Origin: Erwinia sp. SLM-02
GTDB lineage: Bacteria; Pseudomonadota; Gammaproteobacteria; Enterobacterales; Enterobacteriaceae
NCBI RefSeq assembly: GCF_037450285.1
Contig: NZ_JAQISN010000006.1
Location: 73,421-137,420 of the forward strand
DNA: 64,000 bases
Direction of reading: 5' to 3'
Shown here: positions 41,071 through 50,328 of the stretch, one piece after another
How positions within the stretch are numbered: the stretch's first letter is position 1
How the letters are laid out: each line of letters starts with the position of its first letter
Position numbers and translations under genes: made by a program
Notes under the pieces: model-generated
Told to the model about the DNA's origin: nothing
The model's input: only the letters and a program-made list of their open reading frames with translations
Database searches by the model: none

Positions 41071-41949
41071 ATGGCCATTAATTTTTCTCTGGCGCAAATC
41101 GAAGCGTTTGCCTGCGTGGTTGAGTCCGGCAGCATTACGCACGCCGCTAAGCGGATGAACAAAGACCGCACAACCGTCAGCGAGCTGCTGGATTACCTGG
41201 AACTGGATCTGGGCTACGCTCTGTTCGACCGCCACTGCCGGCCGTTTGCTCTGACCGAGCGCGGTAGCCTGCTCTATCGTCGGGCGCGGCTGTTTTTGAA
41301 CGAGGCCCAGGCGTTCAGCTATCTGGCCATGCAGCAGCAGAAGCAGCCGCCGCAAACGCTGACGCTCAGCTACGATATTTTTACGCCCCGCGCGCTGCTG
41401 GCCACGCTGGCTGAGGAATGCCGTCAGCAGGGGGTACAGCTGAATCTCTGCTACCAGGATCGCCAGGATGCCGAGCAGGCGCTGCAGAAAAGTGAAATTG
41501 ATATCGGTATCTATCAGGCGGTGAACAAATCGGTGAGCGAGCGCTTTAAGTGGCGCGCGGTGGGCAGCATCGAGATGGGGGTTTATGCCAGCCCTGCACT
41601 GTTCGAACATCGGCCCGTGAGTCAGCTGTCGCTGGCGGCCTGTAATCAGCTGATCCCGAATAAGGCTCTGGAAGAGCACCTGGCGCGTCGCCTGCAGATC
41701 GCCGATCGCGTGCAGTTTGTGAATGATGCCATGCTGCTGGAATCTCTACTGGAGAAGGGCGCAGGCTGGGCTTTTCTGCCCGTCCACGTGATGGCGGGAA
41801 GGCAAAGTCAGATTGAGCGGATTGAAACCGAAATGGGCAGCAGCGGGATAGTGCATACGATGGTAGCAATCTGGCAGCCGGGGCAGGCCGGGCACCCGAT
41901 TTTGAATCAGGTGCTCGACCGAATAACCGAGCTGTTTGCGGCGAATTAA
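41071..41949 (+). CDS. LysR-family transcriptional regulator
   Basis: The 292-residue protein has an N-terminal winged helix (SLAQIEAFACVVESGSITHAAKRMNKDRTTVSELLDYLELDLGYALF) and an effector-binding domain with LTLSYDIFTPRALLATLAEECR. The recognition helix (KDRTTVSELLDYLE) is unusual for LysR proteins, where SQPTVSxxI is common. It lies 108 bp from and divergent to the acylase-family gene and probably controls it. Its stop overlaps the metJ stop by 4 bp in convergent orientation. No specific ortholog recognised. Confidence 0.87.
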   Translation: MAINFSLAQIEAFACVVESGSITHAAKRMNKDRTTVSELLDYLELDLGYALFDRHCRPFALTERGSLLYRRARLFLNEAQAFSYLAMQQQKQPPQTLTLSYDIFTPRALLATLAEECRQQGVQLNLCYQDRQDAEQALQKSEIDIGIYQAVNKSVSERFKWRAVGSIEMGVYASPALFEHRPVSQLSLAACNQLIPNKALEEHLARRLQIADRVQFVNDAMLLESLLEKGAGWAFLPVHVMAGRQSQIERIETEMGSSGIVHTMVAIWQPGQAGHPILNQVLDRITELFAAN

Positions 41950-42263
41950 TACTCCCAGGTGTCGGGATCGACGCCCATTTCGCGCATAATTGCTTTTGCT
42001 TCTTCAGGGATCTCGTCGCTACGTTCCTTACGCAGATCCACATCATCAGGCAGAGGCTGACCGGTGAAGGCATGCAGGAATGCTTCACACAGCAGTTCGC
42101 TGTTGGTGGCATGACGCAGGTTATTCACCTGGCGACGGGTGCGTTCGTCGGTCAAAATTTTAAGAACTTTCAACGGAATAGATACCGTGATTTTCTTAAC
42201 CTGCTCGCTCTTCTTACCGTGTTCAGCGTAAGGGCTGATATATTCGCCGTTCCATTCAGCCAT
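41946..42263 (-). CDS. metJ: Methionine regulon repressor MetJ
   Basis: MetJ is a ribbon-helix-helix dimer that represses methionine genes with S-adenosylmethionine as corepressor. The 105-residue protein has the DNA-contacting strand KKITVSIPLKVLKILTDERTRRQVNNLRHATNSELLCEAFLHAF, and ends EMGVDPDTWEY as in E. coli. It is divergent from metB, and four MetJ boxes lie between the two genes, so it is autoregulated. Confidence 0.98.
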   Translation of the reverse strand: MAEWNGEYISPYAEHGKKSEQVKKITVSIPLKVLKILTDERTRRQVNNLRHATNSELLCEAFLHAFTGQPLPDDVDLRKERSDEIPEEAKAIMREMGVDPDTWEY

Positions 42264-42422
42264 GGGTTACCTTAGTCATAATCAATATTTAAATGAGAAA
42301 TGCCGAAATTCGGCCAATTATGCCCGAAGTTGGTGTCCATCACACTGCGATAACACAACTTTCTGTAGGGGATATCGGCATAATTTTAGCGGTTATTGGC
42401 TCATTGCTCAATCTATACGCAA

Positions 42423-42454
42423 AGACATTTAGATGTCCAGATGTATTGACGTCT
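42423..42454. promoter_or_regulatory. Four tandem MetJ boxes between metJ and metB
   Basis: Four contiguous 8-bp boxes, AGACATTT, AGATGTCC, AGATGTAT and TGACGTCT, match the AGACGTCT consensus at 6, 6, 5 and 7 positions. They would control metBL and metJ together. Confidence 0.88.
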
Positions 42455-42511
42455 ATAGCGGCCCTGTTTACTCTATAGCCCTTCAACTTCTTCAGCAGGA
42501 ATTTATGCACC

Positions 42512-43672
42512 ATGACGCGTAAACAGGCAACCATCGCAGTACGCAGCGGATTGAATGATGACGAGCAATATGGCTGCGTTGTCCCACCGATTCACCTTTC
42601 CAGCACCTATAACTTTCTTGATTTCAACGAGCCGCGCGCTCACGACTACTCACGCCGCGGGAATCCGACCCGTGATGTGGTACAGCGTGCGCTGGCCGAG
42701 CTGGAAGGCGGCGTGGGTGCCGTACTGACCAATACCGGTATGGCCGCGGTTCATCTGGTGTGTACCGTATTCCTCAAGCCTGGCGATCTGCTGGTGGCTC
42801 CGCACGACTGTTACGGCGGCAGCTATCGCCTGTTTGACAGCCTGAGCAAACGCGGTGCCTATCGCGTGAAGTTTGTCGATCAGGGGGATGAGGCTGCACT
42901 GCAGGCTGCGCTGGCTGAGAAGCCGAAGCTGGTGCTGATTGAAAGCCCGAGCAACCCGCTGCTGCGCGTGGTGGATATTGCCGCGATCTGCCAGGCAGCG
43001 AAAGAAGCCGGGGCGATCAGCGTGGTGGATAACACCTTCCTCAGCCCGGCGTTGCAGAACCCGCTGGCGCTGGGGGCGGACCTGGTGCTCCATTCCTGTA
43101 CCAAATACCTCAACGGCCACTCTGACGTGGTTGCCGGTGCAGTGATTTCAAAAGATCCACAGCATGCGACCGAACTGGCATGGTGGGCGAATAATATTGG
43201 CGTGACCGGTGCGGCGTTCGATAGTTACCTGCTGCTGCGCGGTCTGCGTACGCTCAACCCACGCATCGCCGCGGCCCAGCGCAATGCGCTGGCAATTGTT
43301 GAGTATCTGAAACAACAACCGCTGGTGAAAAAGTTGTATCATCCTTCTCTGCCGGAAAACGCAGGACATCAGTTTGCGGTGAAGCAGCAGAAAGGCTTTG
43401 GTGCGATGTTAAGCTTTGAGTTTGATGGCGATGAAGCAACGCTGCGTCGTTTCCTTAAAGCGCTGGAGCTGTTTACCCTGGCGGAATCGCTGGGCGGCGT
43501 GGAAAGCCTGATATCGCATACTGCCACGATGACGCATGCCGGCATGTCGGCAGAAGCCCGTGCCGCGGCAGGTATCTCTGAGACGCTGCTGCGCATTTCG
43601 GTGGGGATTGAGGATCACGAAGATTTAATCGCCGATCTGGATAATGCATTCCAGATTGCGGCCAAGAGGTAA
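42512..43672 (+). CDS. metB: Cystathionine gamma-synthase
   Basis: MetB condenses O-succinylhomoserine and cysteine to cystathionine in methionine synthesis. The 386-residue fold-type-I PLP enzyme has the Schiff-base lysine K198 in LHSCTKYLNGHSDV, the YSRRGNPT cofactor motif and LIESPSNPLLRVVDI. Length matches E. coli. It starts metBL and the next gene begins 2 bp after its stop. Confidence 0.97.
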   Translation: MTRKQATIAVRSGLNDDEQYGCVVPPIHLSSTYNFLDFNEPRAHDYSRRGNPTRDVVQRALAELEGGVGAVLTNTGMAAVHLVCTVFLKPGDLLVAPHDCYGGSYRLFDSLSKRGAYRVKFVDQGDEAALQAALAEKPKLVLIESPSNPLLRVVDIAAICQAAKEAGAISVVDNTFLSPALQNPLALGADLVLHSCTKYLNGHSDVVAGAVISKDPQHATELAWWANNIGVTGAAFDSYLLLRGLRTLNPRIAAAQRNALAIVEYLKQQPLVKKLYHPSLPENAGHQFAVKQQKGFGAMLSFEFDGDEATLRRFLKALELFTLAESLGGVESLISHTATMTHAGMSAEARAAAGISETLLRISVGIEDHEDLIADLDNAFQIAAKR

Positions 43673-43674
43673 GC

Positions 43675-46110
43675 ATGAGTTATTCAGCAGTGGCAGAGGT
43701 GGGCAGTTCACGGCAGTTGCACAAATTTGGTGGCAGTAGCCTGGCGGATGCCAAATGCTATCAGCGCGTTGCCGGTATTATGGCGGAGTACAGCCAGCCG
43801 GGCGATCTGATGGTCGTTTCTGCGGCAGGAAGCACCACTAACCAGTTGATCAGCTGGCTCAAGCTGAGTCAGACCGATCGGCTGTCTGCGCATCAGGTTC
43901 AGCAGGCTCTGCGTCGCTATCAGAGCGAACTGATTGGCAGCCTGTTGCCGCCGGAAACCGCTGACCCGCTCATTGCTGAATTTATTCACGACCTGGAAAA
44001 ACTGGCCGCCCTGCTGGACGGTCCGCTGAGCGATATCGTGTATGCGGAAGTGGTCGGGCACGGTGAAATCTGGTCAGCCCGGCTGATGTCGGCGGTGCTG
44101 AAGCAGCGCGATATTGATGCCAGCTGGCTGGACGCACGCGATTTCCTGCGCGCCGAACGTGCTGCGCAGCCGCAGGTGGATGAAGGTAAGTCCCTGCTGC
44201 TGCTTCAGCAGCTGATCGCCCAGCGGCCTTCTCAGCGTCTGGTGGTCACCGGATTTATCTGTGCGAACGATGCCGGAGAAACGGTGCTGCTGGGGCGTAA
44301 CGGCAGTGACTATTCGGCCACCCAGATTGGTTCGCTGGCCGGCGTGTCGCGCGTGACGATCTGGAGCGACGTGGCCGGCGTCTACAGCGCCGACCCGCGC
44401 AAAGTGAAAGATGCCTGTCTGCTACCGCTGCTGCGTCTGGATGAAGCCAGCGAACTGGCGCGCCTGGCCGCACCGGTATTGCACACGCGTACACTGCAGC
44501 CGGTATCCAACAGCGATATCGATTTGCAGCTGCGCTGCAGCTACCAGCCTGAACAGGGCTCAACCCGCATTGAACGCGTTCTGGCCTCCGGGACCGGGGC
44601 GCGCATTGTGACCAGTCATGATGACGTTTGCCTGATTGAATTTAACGTTCCGCCTCACCATGACTTCGCCACGCTGCATAAAGAAATCGACCAGCTGTTG
44701 AAGCGTGCCCAGCTGCGTCCGCTGGCCACGGGCGTTCATGCCGACCGTAACCTGCTGCAGCTGTGCTACACCTCGGAAGTGGTCAACAGCGCGCTGACGC
44801 TGCTGCAGGATGCGGCGCTGCCGGGTCGACTCCAGCTGCGGGAAGGGATGGCACTGGTGGCGATGGTCGGTGCCGGCGTCTGCCGTAATCCGCTGCACAG
44901 CCACCGTTTCTGGCAGCAGATGAAGGATCAGCCGGTCGAGTTTATCTGGCAGTCGGAAGAGGGAATTAGCCTGGTGGCGGTGCTGCGCGTCGGCCCTACC
45001 GAGCATTTGATCCGCGGCCTGCATAAAACGCTGTTCCGTGCGGAGAAGCGCATCGGGCTGGTGCTGTTTGGTAAAGGGAATATCGGTTCGCGCTGGCTGG
45101 AGCTGTTCGCCCGCGAGCAGGAGACGATCTCCGCCCGTACCGGTTTTGAATTTATTCTGGCTGGCGTGGTGGACAGCCGCCGCAGCCTGCTGAGCTACGA
45201 TGGTCTGGAAGCCAGCCGCGCGCTGGCGTTCTTCGAAGAGGAAGCGGTAGAGCAGGATCAGGAATCGTTGTTCCTCTGGATGCGGGCGCACCCGTTTGAC
45301 GACCTGGTAGTGCTGGACGTGACCGCGAGTGAATCGCTGGCCGCACAGTATCTGGATTTCGCCAGCTACGGTTTCCATGTGATTGGTGCAAATAAAGTCG
45401 CAGGCGCATCAAGCAGCGACGCCTATCGTCAAATTCGCGATGCCTTTGCAAAAACCGGCCGTCAGTGGCTGTACAACGCCACCGTGGGGGCCGGGCTGCC
45501 GGTGAACCATACGGTGCGCGATCTGCGTGAAAGCGGCGACAGTATCCTTGCGATCAGCGGCATCTTCTCCGGCACGCTCTCCTGGCTGTTCCTGCAGTTT
45601 GACGGCACGGTGCCGTTTACCGAGCTGGTGGACCAGGCGTGGCAGCAGGGATTAACGGAACCGGATCCGCGCGTCGATCTGTCCGGCCAGGACGTGATGC
45701 GCAAGCTGGTCATTCTGGCGCGTGAAGCCGGCTACGACATCGAACCGGATCAGGTTCGCGTCGAGTCGCTGGTTCCGGCGGGCTGCCAGGCAGGCTCCGT
45801 TGACCATTTCTTTGAGAATGGCGATGACCTCAACGAACAGATGCTGCAACGCTATGAAGCGGCGCAGGAGATGGGGCTGGTGCTGCGCTACGTGGCGCGT
45901 TTTGACGCCAATGGCAAAGCCCGCGTTGGCGTTGAGGCGGTTCGTGCCGATCATCCACTGGCCGCGCTGCTGCCGTGCGATAACGTCTTCGCCATTGAAA
46001 GCCGCTGGTATCGCGATAACCCGCTGGTTATCCGCGGTCCCGGAGCCGGTCGTGACGTCACCGCCGGGGCGATTCAGTCGGATCTGAACCGTCTGGCGCA
46101 GCTGCTGTAG
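43675..46110 (+). CDS. metL: Bifunctional aspartokinase II / homoserine dehydrogenase II
   Basis: MetL phosphorylates aspartate and later reduces aspartate semialdehyde to homoserine for the methionine branch. The 811-residue protein has an N-terminal kinase domain (KFGGSSLADAKCYQRVA; LGRNGSDYSATQIGSLAGV), a central interface region with ACT-like repeats, and a C-terminal NAD(P)-binding dehydrogenase (GLVLFGKGNIGSRWLELFA; GANKVAGASSSDAYRQIRDA; VGAGLPVN). It is coupled to metB with a 2-bp gap and shares its MetJ boxes. Confidence 0.97.
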   Translation: MSYSAVAEVGSSRQLHKFGGSSLADAKCYQRVAGIMAEYSQPGDLMVVSAAGSTTNQLISWLKLSQTDRLSAHQVQQALRRYQSELIGSLLPPETADPLIAEFIHDLEKLAALLDGPLSDIVYAEVVGHGEIWSARLMSAVLKQRDIDASWLDARDFLRAERAAQPQVDEGKSLLLLQQLIAQRPSQRLVVTGFICANDAGETVLLGRNGSDYSATQIGSLAGVSRVTIWSDVAGVYSADPRKVKDACLLPLLRLDEASELARLAAPVLHTRTLQPVSNSDIDLQLRCSYQPEQGSTRIERVLASGTGARIVTSHDDVCLIEFNVPPHHDFATLHKEIDQLLKRAQLRPLATGVHADRNLLQLCYTSEVVNSALTLLQDAALPGRLQLREGMALVAMVGAGVCRNPLHSHRFWQQMKDQPVEFIWQSEEGISLVAVLRVGPTEHLIRGLHKTLFRAEKRIGLVLFGKGNIGSRWLELFAREQETISARTGFEFILAGVVDSRRSLLSYDGLEASRALAFFEEEAVEQDQESLFLWMRAHPFDDLVVLDVTASESLAAQYLDFASYGFHVIGANKVAGASSSDAYRQIRDAFAKTGRQWLYNATVGAGLPVNHTVRDLRESGDSILAISGIFSGTLSWLFLQFDGTVPFTELVDQAWQQGLTEPDPRVDLSGQDVMRKLVILAREAGYDIEPDQVRVESLVPAGCQAGSVDHFFENGDDLNEQMLQRYEAAQEMGLVLRYVARFDANGKARVGVEAVRADHPLAALLPCDNVFAIESRWYRDNPLVIRGPGAGRDVTAGAIQSDLNRLAQLL

Positions 46111-46343
46111 TGTTTACAGCGGGCTGATGGCTGATTGTCATCAGAACGTTCTGTTTAATGAAAGAGCTCAGGCAGGCATGGATGCCTGCGAAGCAGGAAG
46201 GGTGAAATCTCCTGTTATTCAGCCGAATTGATCCGCTCAATATCACTTCCGATCGCATCATGAATTTCCCTCATCTTCGTTGAGTATTTGTCACGGCAGG
46301 TCATCATTTAACTGTTGACTGAATGTACAATTTCCGTCATTTT
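46111..46343 (+). promoter_or_regulatory. Spacer between metL and metF
   Basis: The metL-metF gap is 308 bp; this is the part before the MetJ boxes. It holds a perfect 8-bp hairpin GCAGGCAT-GG-ATGCCTGC at 46172-46189 with no T-run, and no open frame. A TTGACT hexamer at about 46314 may be the -35 of metF. Confidence 0.45.
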
Positions 46344-46375
46344 GAATGTCTGGACGTCTAAATGGATAGACGTTT
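46344..46375. promoter_or_regulatory. Four tandem MetJ boxes upstream of metF
   Basis: Boxes GAATGTCT, GGACGTCT, AAATGGAT and AGACGTTT resemble AGACGTCT, with the second and fourth matching at 7 of 8. They end 43 bp before the metF start, as expected for a MetJ-repressed promoter. Confidence 0.85.
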
Positions 46376-46418
46376 AACGGCGGCAGCAGAATCAACAGCG
46401 ATCGATGAGGTAACGGGT

Positions 46419-47324
46419 ATGAGTTTTTTCCATGCAAATCAGCGCGAAGCACTGAACCAGAGTCTGGCCGAGATTAACGGGCAGATTAACGTCTCCTTTG
46501 AGTTCTTCCCGCCGCGCACCGCTGAAATGGAAAATACCCTCTGGAGCTCTATCGATCGACTGAGCAGCCTGAAGCCGAAGTTTGTCTCCGTGACTTACGG
46601 GGCGAACTCCGGCGAGCGCGACCGCACCCACAGCATCATTAAAGGCATCAAGGATCGTACCGGTCTGGAAGCGGCCCCGCATCTGACCTGTGTCGATGCC
46701 ACCCGTGATGAGCTGCGTACCATCGCGCAGGATTACTGGAATAACGGTATCCGCCACATCGTTGCCCTGCGTGGCGATTTGCCTCCGGGCAGCGGCAAGC
46801 CTGAAATGTACGGGGCTGACCTGGTGGCGCTGCTGAAAGAAGTGGGAGATTTTGATATTTCCGTGGCGGCCTACCCGGAAGTGCATCCTGAAGCGAAAAG
46901 CGCTCAGGCTGACCTGATCAACCTGAAGCGTAAAATCGATGCCGGTGCGAACCGGGCGATTACTCAGTTCTTCTTTGATGTGGAAAGCTATCTGCGTTTT
47001 CGTGACCGCTGCGTGTCAACCGGGATTGATGTTGAGATTGTGCCGGGTATTCTGCCGGTATCTAACTTTAAACAGCTGCAGCGTTTTGCCACCATGACTA
47101 ACGTGCGCGTGCCGGGCTGGATGACCAGCATGTTTGAAGGGCTGGATGATGATGCCGAAACCCGCAAAATGGTGGGTGCCAACATCGCGATGGATATGGT
47201 GAAAATCCTCAGCCGTGAAGGGGTGAAAGATTTCCACTTCTACACGCTGAACCGCGCGGAGATGAGTTACGCGATCTGCCATACGCTGGGCGTTCGTCCC
47301 GGTGCGAATGCCTGCGTGGGCTGA
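46419..47324 (+). CDS. metF: 5,10-methylenetetrahydrofolate reductase
   Basis: MetF is an FAD enzyme producing 5-methyltetrahydrofolate for methionine synthase. The 301-residue TIM barrel has VSFEFFPPRT with the catalytic Glu, VSVTYGANSG, HLTCVDATRDELR, ALRGDLPPGSGKPEMY and QFFFDVESYLRFRDR. I chose the ATG at 46419 (MSFFHANQREALNQ), which has GAGG 8 bp upstream and matches E. coli; the open frame from 46362 runs through the MetJ boxes and is not coding. Confidence 0.97.
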   Translation: MSFFHANQREALNQSLAEINGQINVSFEFFPPRTAEMENTLWSSIDRLSSLKPKFVSVTYGANSGERDRTHSIIKGIKDRTGLEAAPHLTCVDATRDELRTIAQDYWNNGIRHIVALRGDLPPGSGKPEMYGADLVALLKEVGDFDISVAAYPEVHPEAKSAQADLINLKRKIDAGANRAITQFFFDVESYLRFRDRCVSTGIDVEIVPGILPVSNFKQLQRFATMTNVRVPGWMTSMFEGLDDDAETRKMVGANIAMDMVKILSREGVKDFHFYTLNRAEMSYAICHTLGVRPGANACVG

Positions 47325-47353
47325 TACGCCCGCCGGGCCTGTATCTGCAAAAA

Positions 47354-47380
47354 AAAACAGGACGCTCAGCGTCCTGTTTT
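47354..47380. terminator. Bidirectional terminator between metF and ppc
   Basis: ACAGGACGC (47357-47365) pairs with GCGTCCTGT (47369-47377) over a TCA loop, with A-tract on the left and T4 on the right. The pairing extends through AAA/TTT. Confidence 0.88.
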
Positions 47381-47427
47381 CATATCGGCGATACATCAGA
47401 GCGGGCGGGTATCCCCGCCCTGGCAAA

Positions 47428-50079
47428 CTAGCCGGTGTTACGCATGCCTGCCGCCACGCCGGCGATAGTGACCATCAGCGCCTGTTCAACGTGAGCATCT
47501 ACCTCACCACCGTTGGCTTCCTGCTGGCGTGAGCGGTGCAGCAACTCTGCCTGCAGCACGTTCAGCGGGTCGGTATAGACGTTACGCAGCGCGATAGATT
47601 CAGCAATCCACGGCTGGTCGGCCATCAGATGCGAGTCGTTGGCGATGGTCAGTACCGCTTTAATATCGGAATCCAGCTGGTCACGCAGCTGTTTGCCCAG
47701 CGGCCACAGGGATTCGTCCACCAGACGCTGATCGTAGTATTCCGCCAGCCAGAGGTCCGCTTTAGAGAACACCATCTCCAGCATGCCAAGGCGGGTCGAG
47801 AAGAACGGCCAGTCGCGGCACATGGTTTCCAGCTGTTCCTGATGACCTTCTTCCATCGCCTTTTGCAGACCGGCACCGGCACCCAGCCAGGCTGGCAGCA
47901 TCAGACGGTTCTGCGTCCAGGCAAAGATCCACGGAATAGCCCGCAGCGACTCTACGCCACCGGTCGGGCGACGTTTAGCCGGGCGTGAACCCAGCGGCAG
48001 TTTACCCAGCTCCAGCTCCGGCGTCGCCGAGCGGAAGTAAGGCACGAAGTCAGCGTGCTCGCGCACGTAGCCGCGGTACATTTTACAGGACACATCAGAG
48101 AGCTGGTCCATGATGCTGCGCCATTCGGCTTTTGGCTCCGGCGGTGGCTGCAGGTTCGCTTCAAGAATTGCACCGGTGTACAGCGACAGGCTGCTGATGG
48201 TGACTTCCGGCAGACCAAACTTAAAGCGGATCATCTCGCCCTGTTCGGTAACGCGCAGGCCGCCTTTCAGGCTGCCCGGAGGCTGAGACAGCAGGGCAGC
48301 GTGCGCAGGCGCACCGCCACGGCCGATACTGCCGCCGCGTCCGTGGAACAGCGTCAGGGTAATCCCGGCTTTCTCACAGGTTTTAATCAGGGCGTCCTGG
48401 GCCTGGTACTGTGCCCAGCTGGCGGCCATCACACCCGCGTCTTTGGCGGAGTCTGAATAGCCAATCATCACCATCTGTTTGCCCTGAATAATGCCGCGAT
48501 ACCAGTCGATATTCAGCAGCTGGCTCATGACGTCGTTGGCGTTGTTCAGGTCGTCCAGGGTTTCAAACAGCGGAGCAACCGGCAGGGTGTAAGAGATACC
48601 GGCTTCTTTCAACAGCAGGTGGACGGCCAGCACGTCCGACGGCGTTTTCGCCATCGAAATAACGTAAGCAGCAATCGAGCCTTTCGGCACATCGGCGGCC
48701 ACGCGGCAGGTATCCAGCACTTCTTTGGTGTCGGCGCTTGGCTCCCAGTTACGCGGCAGCAGCGGACGTTTGGAATTCAGTTCGCGGATCAGGAAGGCCT
48801 GTTTGTCGGATTCTGACCAGCTTTCGTAGTCGCCAAGGCCCAGGTAGCGGGTGATTTCAGCGATCGCTTCGGTATGGCGGGTGCTTTCCTGACGCAGGTC
48901 GATACGCACCAGCGGAACGCCAAAGCACTTCACGCGGCGCATGGTGTCCAGCAACTGACCGTTCGCGATAATGCCCATTCCGCAGGCCTGCAGTGACTGG
49001 TAGCAGGTGTGCAGCGGTTCCCACAGCTGATCGTTGGAGATCAGTAAGTCTGCCGGGCGCGGTAAACGCTCGCCCTTCAGACGGCGCGCCAGGTAGGCCT
49101 GGGTGCTGGTCAGCTGGCTGCGAAGATTTTTCATAATCTCGCGGTACGGCTCCAGCGCGTCCGGATTGCCGCACAGTTCGCGTACTTCCGGCGTACATTC
49201 GGACATCGACAGCTCGGAGATCAGTACGGCGATATCACGCAGGAACAGGTCGGTGGCTTTCCAGCGGCTCAGCTGCAGCACGTGGCGGGTAATGTCGGCG
49301 GTGACGTTCGGGTTGCCGTCACGGTCACCGCCCATCCAGGAGGTGAACTGCACCGGCACGAAGTCAACCGGCAGGGTGTAGCCGAAGGACTCTTCAACCT
49401 GCTCGTTTAATTCGCGCAGGAAATGGGGAACCCCTTCCCACAGGCTGTTTTCAACCACCGCAAAGCCCCATTTGGCTTCGTCAATCGGTGACGGGCGGTA
49501 TTTACGGATTTCATCGGTATGCCAGGCCTGGGCAACCAGCTGGCGCAGACGACGCATGATTTTCGAGCGGTCATAGTCAGAAAGATCGTTGTGATCCAGC
49601 TGCTTAAGGCAGTTGTTCACCTCAACCAGCTTGTGGATCAGCGTACGGCGGGTGATTTCCGTCGGGTGCGCGGTCAGAACTAATTCCAGCGACAGGGATT
49701 CAATCGCCTCGCGAATGTTAGCTTCGGTCAGGTCCGGCTGCTGCTTCAGGCGTTCGAAGGTTTTCGCCAGCATTTCCGGATGGTTTGCCCCTTCGCCCTT
49801 TGGCGAAATGGTGTGGTACTGCTCGGCAACGTTGGTCAGATTCAGGAACTGACTGAACGCGCGCGCGACAGGCAGCAACTCATCGTTGGACAGATTTTGC
49901 AGCGTTGATAACAGCTCCTGACGGTGGGCATCATTTCCCGCACGTGATGACTTAGAGAGCTTACGGATAGTTTCCACCCGATCGAGAATGTTCTCTCCCA
50001 GTGCATCCTTGATGGTATCCCCGAGCAGCTTGCCGAGCATACTGACATTACTTCGCATTGCGGAATATTGTTCGTTCAT
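47428..50079 (-). CDS. ppc: Phosphoenolpyruvate carboxylase
   Basis: Ppc carboxylates phosphoenolpyruvate to oxaloacetate, the main anaplerotic reaction. The 883-residue protein equals the E. coli length and has catalytic H138 in VLTAHPTEITRRT, the bicarbonate/PEP loop FHGRGGSIGRGGAP, GYSDSAKDAGVMAAS, and the invariant C-terminal MRNTG. The oxaloacetate it makes feeds aspartate, and so the methionine and arginine genes beside it. In E. coli katG, gldA and other genes separate metF and ppc; here they are adjacent. Confidence 0.98.
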   Translation of the reverse strand: MNEQYSAMRSNVSMLGKLLGDTIKDALGENILDRVETIRKLSKSSRAGNDAHRQELLSTLQNLSNDELLPVARAFSQFLNLTNVAEQYHTISPKGEGANHPEMLAKTFERLKQQPDLTEANIREAIESLSLELVLTAHPTEITRRTLIHKLVEVNNCLKQLDHNDLSDYDRSKIMRRLRQLVAQAWHTDEIRKYRPSPIDEAKWGFAVVENSLWEGVPHFLRELNEQVEESFGYTLPVDFVPVQFTSWMGGDRDGNPNVTADITRHVLQLSRWKATDLFLRDIAVLISELSMSECTPEVRELCGNPDALEPYREIMKNLRSQLTSTQAYLARRLKGERLPRPADLLISNDQLWEPLHTCYQSLQACGMGIIANGQLLDTMRRVKCFGVPLVRIDLRQESTRHTEAIAEITRYLGLGDYESWSESDKQAFLIRELNSKRPLLPRNWEPSADTKEVLDTCRVAADVPKGSIAAYVISMAKTPSDVLAVHLLLKEAGISYTLPVAPLFETLDDLNNANDVMSQLLNIDWYRGIIQGKQMVMIGYSDSAKDAGVMAASWAQYQAQDALIKTCEKAGITLTLFHGRGGSIGRGGAPAHAALLSQPPGSLKGGLRVTEQGEMIRFKFGLPEVTISSLSLYTGAILEANLQPPPEPKAEWRSIMDQLSDVSCKMYRGYVREHADFVPYFRSATPELELGKLPLGSRPAKRRPTGGVESLRAIPWIFAWTQNRLMLPAWLGAGAGLQKAMEEGHQEQLETMCRDWPFFSTRLGMLEMVFSKADLWLAEYYDQRLVDESLWPLGKQLRDQLDSDIKAVLTIANDSHLMADQPWIAESIALRNVYTDPLNVLQAELLHRSRQQEANGGEVDAHVEQALMVTIAGVAAGMRNTG

Positions 50080-50328
50080 ATGACCCCTGACACCCTCTTT
50101 CTTGTACTTGTAACTTTATTTCACCCTTGTGGGTATAACTCAGCCTTTTATCTAGCCACGTTAATAACCATTCGTCAATTGACTTAAATTTGCCGGATCG
50201 TGCCGCTAAATAACGAGAATTTATGAAATTTAATTACACCGGAGCGAGATAAGTTATTCTTATCGTCCCGAATAATCGAAATCAGAGGCAAACAGCTGTT
50301 TTCGCAGTCGATTGCCCCAATTCTTGCC

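Noticed and set aside
44560..45378. 272-codon open frame opposite metL
   Set aside because: Antisense shadow; composition mirrors the metL codon pattern.
46362..46418. N-terminal extension of metF beginning MDRRLTAAAES
   Set aside because: The frame starts inside the MetJ boxes and the E. coli protein begins at the ATG at 46419, which has a good ribosome site.
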